Source: Thermoflexales bacterium (GTDB taxonomy: Bacteria; Chloroflexota; Anaerolineae; Fen-1058). Taken from it: a stretch of DNA of 26,660 nt. This document shows, one piece after another, positions 1-9,900 of the stretch; the first letter of the stretch is position 1; each line of letters opens with the position of its first letter. The notes beneath the pieces are model-generated. The model worked only from the letters and a program-made list of their open reading frames with translations. It made no database searches and was not told the DNA's origin. The translations under genes were made by a program, and so were the position numbers. Location of the stretch: assembly GCA_016931085.1 (NCBI GenBank), contig JAFGFO010000431.1, positions 1 to 26,660 on the forward strand. The letters are read 5' to 3'.

Positions 1-100
1 CATCAACGAGTCCTACCTGCGCGTGGCCCACCGCCTGGCCGAGATGCCGGCCGGCGAGCTGCGCAGCATCGCCGAAGGCATCCTGGAGATTACGTACTAG
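1..100 (+). CDS. 3' end of an unidentified gene (C-terminal 32 residues)
   Basis: An open frame enters from the left edge (codons start at base 2) and stops at TAG 98-100. The readable tail begins INESYLRVAHRLAEM and ends GILEITY. It is mostly helical in character, with Leu, Ala, Glu and Arg dominating, but 32 residues are too few to assign a family. The codon choice (G or C in most third positions) matches the neighbouring genes, which supports it being a real gene end. It lies on the same strand as the TPR gene 76 bases downstream, so the two could be co-transcribed, although a palindromic repeat separates them. Confidence 0.6.
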   Translation, partial: INESYLRVAHRLAEMPAGELRSIAEGILEITY

Positions 101-110
101 TCCGAAAATG

Positions 111-164
111 AACCACGAAGGACACCAAGGACACGAAGAAATCCTTTGTGCCCTTTGTGGTGAA
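111..164. repeat. Interspersed palindromic repeat, copy 1 (AACCACGAAGGACACC type)
   Basis: Left arm AACCACGAAGGACACCAAGG and right arm ATCCTTTGTGCCCTTTGTGG form an imperfect inverted repeat of about 20 bp around a short centre. A second, diverged copy lies at 14869-14937. The element is intergenic. A frame through it reads NHEGHQGHEE, which explains why the TPR ORF seems to extend upstream. The right edge lies next to the TPR gene's ribosome binding site. From memory, similar sequences are scattered in many environmental bacterial genomes; this was not checked here. Confidence 0.8.
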
Positions 165-176
165 AAAGGTTCTCAT

Positions 177-710
177 ATGATCGACACCGTCCAATTGAGG
201 GAACAGGGCCTGGCGTTGTTTCGCCAGGGGCGTTTTGAGGAGGCCGCCACTCATCTGGCGGAGGCCTGCCAGGCCTACACGGCGCAGGGTGACTGGGCCG
301 CCGCCGCCGAAGCGCTCAACGACCAAGGGGTGTGTCTGCGGCAAGCCGGGCGATTGGAAGAGGCTGAAAAGGCCTTGCTGGAGGCGCGTGGCCTGTTCCA
401 AAAGACCGCCAACGCGCGCGGCGAGGCGGGAGCGCTGGGCAATCTGGGGGCCGTGTACGAATCGCTCGGCCAGGAGGCCAAGGCGATTGGCCTGTACCGC
501 GAGTCGATCGGCTTGTTGGAAGAGTGCGGCGAGCAGGCGATGGCGCGCGATACCTGGCTGGCGCTGGGCCGGCTGAGGCTGCGCAAGCACCAGTGGTTGC
601 CGGCCCTGGCCGCCTACGACATGGGCCTGGAGGATGCCAAGGACTTGAGCGCCTCCCAACGCACGCTGCGCACGCTGCTGCGTTTCACCCGCCGTATCAT
701 ATTGCGCTAG
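177..710 (+). CDS. Tetratricopeptide-repeat (TPR) protein, 177 residues
   Basis: The protein is almost entirely TPR helix pairs, probably four to five units. Recognisable repeats include the segments around ALFRQGRFEEAATHLAEA, CLRQAGRLEEAEKALLEA, NLGAVYESLGQEAKAIGLY and LGRLRLRKHQWLPALAAY, which have the usual small/large residue spacing (G/A-x2-Y/L and A-x3-A-x4-A). TPR units make a protein-binding superhelix; the partner cannot be read from sequence. No signal peptide or membrane segment is seen, so it is probably cytoplasmic. ATG 177 was chosen because AAAGGT lies 7 bases upstream, while the longer reading from 108 runs through a non-coding palindromic repeat. The C-terminus is basic (LRTLLRFTRRIILR). 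It lies just upstream of the giant secreted protein, but that gene has its own promoter. Confidence 0.85.
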   Translation: MIDTVQLREQGLALFRQGRFEEAATHLAEACQAYTAQGDWAAAAEALNDQGVCLRQAGRLEEAEKALLEARGLFQKTANARGEAGALGNLGAVYESLGQEAKAIGLYRESIGLLEECGEQAMARDTWLALGRLRLRKHQWLPALAAYDMGLEDAKDLSASQRTLRTLLRFTRRIILR

Positions 711-743
711 CCATCAGGCGTAAAACCTGCCTTGGTTTGCCGG

Positions 744-772
744 TTGACTTTTGGGCCTCGAGTTGGTATAAT
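744..772 (+). promoter_or_regulatory. Near-consensus sigma-70 promoter for the giant secreted protein
   Basis: TTGACT (744-749) and TATAAT (767-772) are separated by exactly 17 bases, which is 11 of 12 consensus positions at the optimal spacing. The predicted start near 779-780 gives a leader of about 145 bases before the ATG at 926. The leader is AT-rich compared with the coding DNA around it. No known riboswitch consensus was recognised in it. Confidence 0.8.
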
Positions 773-887
773 AATACCATCGTGTTGACCAGTGCCCAAA
801 TACTGATCGCCATAGTTTTGTTTTAAATCTTCACAACTCATCCCATCTGCTTTTTCCTATTCGTCGCCAGCTAAGGGCACTTGAGCC

Positions 888-905
888 AGGCAGGATTCCC
901 TGCCT
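888..905 (+). other. Leader hairpin upstream of the giant-protein ribosome binding site
   Basis: AGGCAGG (888-894) and CCTGCCT (899-905) form a perfect 7-bp stem with a four-base ATTC loop. The stem ends 10 bases before GGAGG (916-920), the ribosome binding site for ATG 926. A stem here could affect translation or mRNA stability, but no U-tract follows, so it is not a terminator. Function is not established. Confidence 0.45.
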
Positions 906-925
906 ATAGCAAAATGGAGGATAAA

Positions 926-3900
926 ATGAACCCGGTTCGTCATGCTACTTTTAACAAGCTCTTGTCTGCGAGTATGCTTCTTTCTATGTTATTCGCGCCG
1001 CTTGGCCCAACGGGCGCCGGCGCTGTGGCTGCGCCGCTCGAGGCGCCCCCGCCGGCCCGCGCGGAAGAGATGTCCGAGCTGCCGGCCGCCTCTAGCCCGG
1101 CGCAGGCGGACGAAGACGAGCTGGCCAGACTGCCTGTCCCACCTTATCTCACGCTCCAGGTGCTGCTGGAAAACGAGCGGGACGCGGCGCACTTGGAGGA
1201 TGTCCAGCAGGTGCTCGACAGCCGGGGCCAAAAAGCCACCTTTTACGTCACGCTCGATTTTGCCCAGGCCTATCCCCAGGCCGTCGGTAACCTGGCGGCA
1301 CAGGGCCACGAGCTGGGCGCGCTGCTGACGGGCAGCCCGGCCGGCGCGCACTACGAGGAGCAAGTCGAGCGGATCGGCCAGGCCTTGGACAGCGTCCGGC
1401 AGGCGGCCGGTCTGGCCGGCGACGCGGCGCTCCACGTGCGCTTCAACGAGTACACCTGGCAGTATGACCAGCTCCAAGACAGCTTGCGCGCCCTGGAAGA
1501 ACTGGGGGTGCCCACGCTGAGCGGCGTTTTCTTGGTCGGTGACTCTTTCTTTTGCCATTACTGCGCCGACAACAGCCGGCTCATGTACCCCCTGCCTTCG
1601 GAGGGCACCGGCGATCTTGTCTTGATCCCGCTCGCCGTGGGCGGCGGGGGCGACTCGGCGGATTCGGCCCGTGCCGTGTCATCCCTGGTCGAGCTCCGCA
1701 CCTGGCTGCCGCTCGACGACGCGCTTTTCCAGGCCCCTTCCGACATGATTGCCGCCGCGGGTAAAAAGTACGCCGATTTCGCCGCTCCCTCGGATGCCTC
1801 GCGCGCGCCGGCGCTGTCCGACGGTGAGAGCCACCAATATCCGCACGACAAGTTCCTCACCCTGACCGTCCACCCCTCCATCACAGGCGCCGACGAGCAG
1901 GCCTTGTCCGCCCTGGACGGGCTGGTCGAGGAGGTGGCGGAACAGAGCGGGGGAATGACGAGCAACACCCAGCTCATCGACCTGACCATCCGCGCCGTGT
2001 CGGGCGGCTACATCGGCAGCCTGCGCATCGTCAAGGGCAGCGAGACGGTCTGCCCCGGCGGGCGGGTGAACCTGACAGTCGAGTTTACGGCCCTGCTGTA
2101 CTGCCCGACCTATTATTTCCGCATCTATGGCAAGTACCCGTCCGAGTCCAAGTGGCGGCTGCACGACTCGGTCTCGCGCTACGTGCGCACCGGCGCCTGG
2201 TCCTTTGGCTCCAGCGCCGTCGTCCCCGCCCCGCCCGCGCCGGGCGACGATTTTTACACCTTCAAGGTCGTCGGCCAGTCGTGTATGAGAGGCGGCTGCA
2301 ACTGGCCCACGCTCGACAGCTACGAGCGCGACGCCACCACCAGCGTCAACGTGCCGGCCATGGGCGCCATCCAGGAGATCACGGTCTCGCCGGCCAACCC
2401 GCAGACGACCCAGGAAGTCACGCTGCAAGTGCCGGTGCCGGCCGGTGGAACGGCTCCCTCCAAGGTAGAATGGACGATCGTGCCGGTGGGGACGCGCACG
2501 ACGATGCTGTCGGGCGCCAGCCGCCTGCCCGTGCCGGTCGTCAAGGGCGATGGCAATCCCTACAAGTACACGCCGCTGTCCAACACGCACGGCGCCAAGC
2601 GCGCCACGGCCACGCTCACCTTCCCAGGCAGCACTCAGACCTGCCAGACCAGCAAGGATTTCAACCTGTTCTTTGTCAAGAAGGGCGACGAAAACGGCGA
2701 CGGCACGCCCAACTGGTTCGAGCACTGGAAGGCCGACGGCGTCCGCGACGAGTTCAACGACCCGGTGGTCGGCTTTGACTCGACTTTGGGTGCCAACAGC
2801 TACGGCTATTATGATTCCACTAACAACAAACTGCGCATGGGAGGCGCCGCCGGCGATCAGCATTACAGCCGGCCGATCGTCATCACGCCCACCGGCGCTG
2901 CCATCTCTTTCGGCGGGCCGACGGTCAAGGGCATCGACACGGCCGCCGAGGTGCTGGTGCACGAGCTGCGCCACAAGTGGGTCGCCGACAACTGGAAGGC
3001 CGGCGGCGCCTGGGTGGGCAAGACGGATACGGACCGGGGTGTGCCCTCGGCCAGTTACAACGACCGGCTCCCAGATGACTTTGAGACCGGCACGGTCGGC
3101 ACCTACATCACCAAGACCGACTCGTTCGACCTGCAGCATCTCAAGAGCGACACGTACAAGTATTACGGCGACGAGGAATTTCACGTCATGGTCTATGCCA
3201 ATGGCCAGAAAGGTGTGGTGGCCAACGATTGGGCCAACCCCGGCAAGCAGTCCAACCCGGCCTACTTGAGAACGGCCGAAGCGGATATTCCGGCCGCGGC
3301 CAGCGGCCCGGCTTCCGAGCTGTCCTCGCTCGCGCCAGATGCCCTGGTCAGTGAAGAAGGCAGCCTGCTGGGTCCGTATACCAGCCAGGGCGTGGACGCC
3401 GACAGCGACGGGAAATACAATGTCTTGGAAATCGCGGCCACCGCGCTGGTCAGCATCGAGGCCAGCTACGACGTCGTCGGCTGGCTGGAGGATGGCGCGG
3501 GCCAGCCGCTCGCCTGGGCGCGCGCCTCGGCCGAGTGGGCGGCCGGCTCGCACGGCTTTGCGCTGCCCTTTGACGGGCAGGCGATCTGGGCCAGCGGCCT
3601 GGATGGGCCGTATACGCTCGCCCGGGTCGAGCTGCGCGTCGTCGACGACGACCTGTTCCTCATGGACGTGGTAAGCGACGTCCACACGACGGCGTCTTAT
3701 GCCTACACCGATTTTGACCCCTACGATGCGGCGCTCTCCGGCGTGTACTCCGACGCCGCGCGCGACACCGGCAGCGATGGCCAATACGACGCGCTGGACG
3801 TGACGGTCGGCCTGGACGTGCAGGCGGCCGGCGCCTACACCGTCAGCGGCGTGCTGCTCAGCCTGGCCCATCCCGAGGCCGGCTACCTGGCCGATGCGCT

Positions 3901-6900
3901 TGCCTCGGCCGCTCTGAGCACGAGTGGGGGGAGCGTGACGCTGTCGTTCGACGGGCGCGCGCTGCGCCAGGGCCGCGCCGATGGCCCCTACCAACTGGCC
4001 GCGCTGAGCGTCTATAATGCGGCCGGCGATCTGGTGGCGTTTGCCGCCGGTCCCTATACCACCACTGCGTATGCCTACACCGATTTCCAGGCCGGGGCGG
4101 CCGAGCTGAGCGGCGTCTACAGCGACCAGGGTCTGGATACCAATAGCAACAGCCGTTACGACATTCTGCGCCTGAGCACCGAGGTGAGCGTGAGTCTGCC
4201 GGGCGTCTACAGCCTGGTGGGCTCGCTCAGCGCCGATCAAGGCCCGGCCTTGGGCAGCGCCTCGGCGGTGTACACCTTGAGCGCCGGCCTCCAGGCGCTC
4301 AGCCTGGACTTTGACGGCCTGCCCATCGGCGACTCGGGCTTCAACGGCCCTTACCGGCTGGCCGGCGTGTCGCTGCTGGACAGCGGCGGCAGCCTGGTCG
4401 ACTTTGACCCGCGGGTCTATAGCACCACGGCCTACGCGTACAGCCAGTTTGAGGTGTCGACTTCCATCAGCGGCACGGTGCGCAGCCAGTCCGGGCTGCC
4501 CCTGGCCGGCGTGACGATGTTCGCCGGCGGCCCGTCCAGGCTGTCGACCGAAACCGACGCGAATGGGCAGTATCTCCTCACCGGTGTGATGCCCGGTTCG
4601 TACGAACTGTTTGCCATCCCGCCAGCATCCTATTTCGCCCGCGAGAGCAGCCAACTCTTTACCGTGTACGCCGGCGCGCCACTCGTGGTCGACTTTACGC
4701 TCGCCATGGCCGGCGGCATCGTGGGGCGCGTCACCGACGCCAACGGCGATCCCGTCACCGCCACGCTCGACCTGGGCGGTTACGAGCCGCCGCATTATTC
4801 CACCGACGCCAACGGCTACTATACCCTCACCAACCTGGCGGTGGGCGACTATACAGTGCACATCGCCAGCGACCCGGCTTACGGCGATTGGTGGATCCTG
4901 GTGGACGGCCGCCACGCCGAGAACGGCGTCCAGATATCGGGCGTTAAGGTGGTCGAAGGGCGCTACACCGTGGTCGATTTCCGCCGCCCGCCGGCCGCGC
5001 CGGCGGCCGATCTGTACGTGGACAAGTCCATCGTCAGCGGCATCGTGGGCTTTGGCGAGGAGGCGCAGTACCGCGTCCGCGTGCGCAACCTGGGCAATCT
5101 GGCCCTGGGCAGCTTGCGCGTCACCGACACCCTGCCGGCCGAGGCGGCCTTTGTGGCCGAGACGCACCCGACCGCCTTTACGATGGTTGTTTCCGGCAGC
5201 CAGACGGTTTGGACGGCCGGCTCGCTGCCAGCCTACGGCCAGCCGGGCTACGATAACTATCTGTACCTGACGGCGCGTTTCGCCGGCGACCTGCTGGCCG
5301 GGACGCTCGTGACCAACAGCTTGAGCGCGTCCGCCGCCGACGCCGAGGCGAACACTCCCAACAACAGTTACCTGGACGTTCAGACGGCCATCACGCCCAC
5401 GCGCGATTTGCGGATTTCCAAGTCGCTGTCGTCTTCCACCAACCCGATGCAGGACAGCGACATCCAATACCAGCTCTATTATGTCATGTCCGGCAACAGC
5501 CTGATGCGGGACGTCGTCATCACCGACACGCTGCCGCCCACCTTGAGCTACAAGTCCGAAACCCACCCCTACGGCTTTATCTTCAGCCAGGACGGCAACA
5601 CGCTCACTTGGCGCAGGGACAGCATGGCGAACGAGTCGGGAAATATCTACCTGACCGTTCACGTGTCTGAGACGGCCATAGCCGGTGAGATGCTGACCAA
5701 CACCGCCCAGATCGCCGGCCGCGACCCGGAGACGGATTACGCTAACAACCAGGCGGATCTTGGCCGCGCGGTGGTGGCGCGCACGCGCGACATGGCCGGC
5801 AACTCGATCAGTCTCTACCGGGGCGTGGCCGCCCCCGGCAACGAGCTGCAGTACCGCGTCGACGTCCGGAACTATGGCAACAGCCAGGCAGATGACGTCG
5901 TCATGACTCACACGCTGCCGGCGTCTGTGACTTACCTGTCCTGGGAGGGCGATGGCTATAACCCCAATTACGTTGACCTGGATGAGACGATATCGGCCAC
6001 TGTCAGCGCTGACCGGGTGTTGGCCTGGAACCTGGGGGCCTTTGCGCCCGACGGTTACCTGTCCCTGTACGTGACCGTCCGCGTCGACGACGGCGTTCAG
6101 GCCGGTGAGCTCCTTAGCTACACGACGGAGGTCACGACCAGCCACGTCGACATCGACCCGGGCAACAACGCGCGCACGCTGGTCCTGACGGCCCAGGCGC
6201 CGACCAAGGACGTGTACGTGTCCAAGTCGTTGAGCGGCAGCCCCACGCCGGGCAACACGCTGCGCTATAATATTTCCTATGCCAACCAGGGCAACACGCC
6301 GGTGGAGAACGTCGTCATCACCGACACGCTGCCGGTCTCGACCACCTACCTGTCTTCGTCCGGCCCGTTCGCCCCGACCCTGGTGGGCAGGCAGCTCGTC
6401 TGGGATCTGGGATCTCTGCCCGGCTCGGCCTACTCCGGCTACAACGGCACGCTGTACGTCACGCTGGCCCTGGACGAGCAGGCGCCTGTGGGCACGGTGC
6501 TGACCAACACCGCCGTCATCACCACCACCAGCCTGGAGACGGGCGCGTACGCCAACCAGGCCCAGACTGTCCACACCGTGCGCGTGGGGTTCCCCAATGT
6601 CTATGTGTACAAGTCCTTCCAAGATAACTATGCCGCGCCCGGCTCGGAGGTGCGTTACCGCATCACGTATGGCAACACGAGCTCGGATGCGGCGCTGAAC
6701 GTGGTGCTGACCGACACGCTGCCGGCCGGCGTCAGTTACGTGCGCTCGAACGGGCCGGTGACGCCAACCCAGGCGAGTGACAGCTTGAGGTGGGAGTTGG
6801 GCACCCTGCCGGGCAGCACCGCCAATCTCAGCTTTGACCTGACGGCCTACATCGCCAGCAGCGTGGAGGTGGGCAGCCGGCTGACCAACACCGTCGTCAT

Positions 6901-9900
6901 CTCGGCCCCCAACGACTCGAACTTGTCTAACAATTCCGCCAACGACGGCGGCCGGACGGTGGTCACCGCCACGCGCGACCTGTCGGTGTCCAAGTATCAA
7001 AGCAGCGGGTATGTCGTCCCCGGCGCGGACGCGACCTACCAGATTTACTATAACAATTCCGGCACGGCCAGCGCGCGCGGCGTGGTGCTGACCGACACTC
7101 TGCCGGAAGGCACTACGTTCGTGTCGGCCTGGCAATCTTCGCCGTCGAATCCCTTCACACCCACCCAGGTGGGCAATCTGCTGGTGTGGGACCTGGGCAC
7201 GTTGCCGGCGCCCTACGCTTCAGGCTACTATGGTTACGTGTACGTGGCTGTTCGCCTGTCCGAGGCGCTCGTGCCGGGCGCTCAAGTGTGCAACCAGGTG
7301 GACATCACGACCGTGGACCTGGAGACAGGCACGAGTGCGAACACCGACACGGATTGCCGCACGATCCAGTCGCCCACCCGCGACGTGTACGTGACCAAGT
7401 ACCTGGACAGCGGCGTGCCGGTCGCCGGCAACATCGTGATCTACCGGGTTTACTATAACAACGCCGGCAACAGCCCGGCGGCGAACGTCGTCGTCACCGA
7501 CACGCTGCCGGCAGGCGTTGACTACGATCCGGCCGGCAGCGCCAGCGATTCGGACGGCTGGAGCAGGCAGGTGTCTGGCAGCCAGGTGACCTGGACGCGC
7601 CCGGCCTTGAACGCCGGCGAGTCTGGAAACCTGTACGTCTCGGCGCGCCTCCCAGACGAGATGCTGCCCAAGACGGTTTTGACCAACACGGTCCAGATCG
7701 CCACGTCTGACGTGGAGACCGATTATGGCGACAACACCTCGACCCTGGTGCGAAGGGTGCTGGCGCCGGGGCGTGACCTGGTGGTGTCCAAGAGCTGGAC
7801 GGGCGGCCAACGCGCTGGCGGCCAAACTCTCACCTACCGCATCGACTATCGAAACGGCGGGGTAGAGCCGGTCAGCGACGTCATCATGACCGACACGCTG
7901 CCGGTCGAGATGGCGTACTACACGTGGAATTACAGCTCGTACTACTGGCAGTTACACTACTCGGACAACGTGATCACCCTGACGCGCACGAGCTTGCCCG
8001 GCGGCGCGGAGGGCTGGATCGACCTGACCGTTACCATCACCGATCCCATCCCCTCCACCCGCGTGTTGACCAACACGGTCGAGATTGCCGGCAGTGACGT
8101 CGATAACGATCCCAGCGACAACATCGCGCACTTGCCGCTGACGATTCACCCGGCCGCGCGCGACCTGTCCCTGACCAAATCTCTGGATAGTGCCGCGCTC
8201 GTGCCGGGCGCCGAGGCCACTTATCGCCTCTACTACCGCAACTATGGCAACGCCCCGGCGGAGGGCGTGCTCGTCGCCGACACCTTGCCGGCCGGCTTTT
8301 CGTTCGTGTCGGCCTCCGGCGGGGTCACCTGGACGCTGGCCGGCAACGATCTCGTCTGGCAACTGGGCACGGTGGCCGGCCAGTACAACAGCGGTTACTA
8401 CGGTTACCTGTACCTGACCGTCCGCGTGCCGGAGAGCGCCGTCGTGGGCAGCCAGGTGTGCAACCAGGCCCTCATCACCACAGGGGACGCGGAAACCGGG
8501 CTGGAGCCAAACGCGGCCGAGCGCTGCGACGTCGTCCAGGCGCCCAGGCGCGACGTGCGGGTCACCAAGTCGGCCAGCCCCGCCCCCCCCGGCGAGACGA
8601 TGCGTTACACGATCAGGGTCTACAACGACGGCAATGTGCCGGCGCACGATATCGTGGTGACCGACACGCTGCCGGCCGGCGCAAGCTACGAGTCGGACTC
8701 TAACTCATCCAACTTTACGCGCGTCCTGCAGTCCGGCAACACGGTGGTCTGGACGTGCCCCGACAGGAACGCCGGCAGCACCGCCTATCTGTACCTGACC
8801 GTGCGCGTGACGGACACGGCAGTTGTGGGACAGATGCTGACCAACACCGTCCAGGTGTCGGCCAGCGGCGTCGACGAGGAGCCGGCCGACAATGTCTACA
8901 CGCACACGGTGGCGGTGGCCGAGCCTGTGCTCGACATGTCCATCTCTAAATCCATGAACGGCTCCATCGCCCCACCGGGTGGGACGATGGAGTATCGCCT
9001 CTACGTGGCTAACTCTGGCAACGTGGCGGCGCGTGACATCGTGGTGACCGACACGCTGCCGGCGGGTGTGAGCTATGTGTCGGACAACAACTCGGCCGGC
9101 TTTACGCTCGTCCAGCAGTCCGGCGACACGCTGGTCTGGACGCGGCCCCAGATGGCCACCGGCGCCTACGCCTACCTGTACCTGACTGTGCGCCTGGCGG
9201 ACACGCTGGCCATCGCGGAAGTGCTGACCAACACCGCCCAGGTGTCGGCCAACGCGGCCGGCGTAATCACTGAAACCAACCAGGAAAATAACATGGCGAC
9301 CCTGGCCGTGGCCGTGTCCCCGCCCACGCGCGACGTGTACGTCATGAAGTGGGCCGGCACGCTGGCCGCACCGGGTGGGATGACGACTTACCAACTCTAC
9401 TTTGGTAACTGGGGCAACGCGACCGCGCGCGACGTGGTCGTCACCGATACCCTGCCGCCCAGCCTGACGCTGGTGTCTTGGTCGGGTTATCTGAACGATG
9501 CCCCGAACTATTACTATACTAACCTGGGGGACATGGCCAATCTCGAGCAGTCCGGCGACCAGTTGGTGTGGCGCATTGGCGACCTGGCGCCTGGCCAGTA
9601 CGGCTATGTGTACCCGCGGGTGCGGGTGGCGGAGACGGCGGCGCCCGGCCAGGTGTTGACCAACGTGGTGCGCACCTCGACCAGCGATGAGGATATCCAG
9701 CCCTCCAACAATGTCGCCACGGACACGAGCAGCGTGGCCGATCCCACGCGCGACATGACGGCCCGCAAGTGGCTCAGCAGCGGCGCGCCGGTGGCTGGCC
9801 AGACCTTCCGCTACGGCATCTCGTTCGAAAACGAGGGCAACTCGACGGCGCGTGGTATCCTGGTGACCGACACGCTGCCGGCCGGCGCCAGCTACGTGTC

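Noticed and set aside
108..176. N-terminal extension of the TPR protein
   Set aside because: The extension translates the interspersed repeat (HEGHQGHEE) and the ATG at 177 has its own ribosome binding site.
90..659. Minus-strand 189-residue frame over the TPR gene
   Set aside because: It is antisense to a clear TPR protein, has no domain or ribosome binding site, and its end runs through the palindromic repeat.
881..925. TTG start 15 codons upstream in the giant gene
   Set aside because: No ribosome binding site; the extension would run through the leader hairpin and put extra polar residues in front of a normal signal peptide.
773..925. Riboswitch in the leader of the giant gene
   Set aside because: The leader is AT-rich and has one hairpin, but no conserved core of a known riboswitch class (c-di-GMP, cobalamin, glycine, Moco) could be matched.
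1679..7135. An 1818-residue open frame on the minus strand, antisense to the giant gene
   Set aside because: It has the low-complexity Arg/Gly/Val/His-rich composition of a shadow frame, repeats in phase with the DUF11 units (for example the recurrent RQRVG-DDV pattern is antisense of TDTLP), and has no recognisable domain. High GC and repetition explain the missing stop codons. The same holds for the frames at 8705-10138 and 10190-11560.
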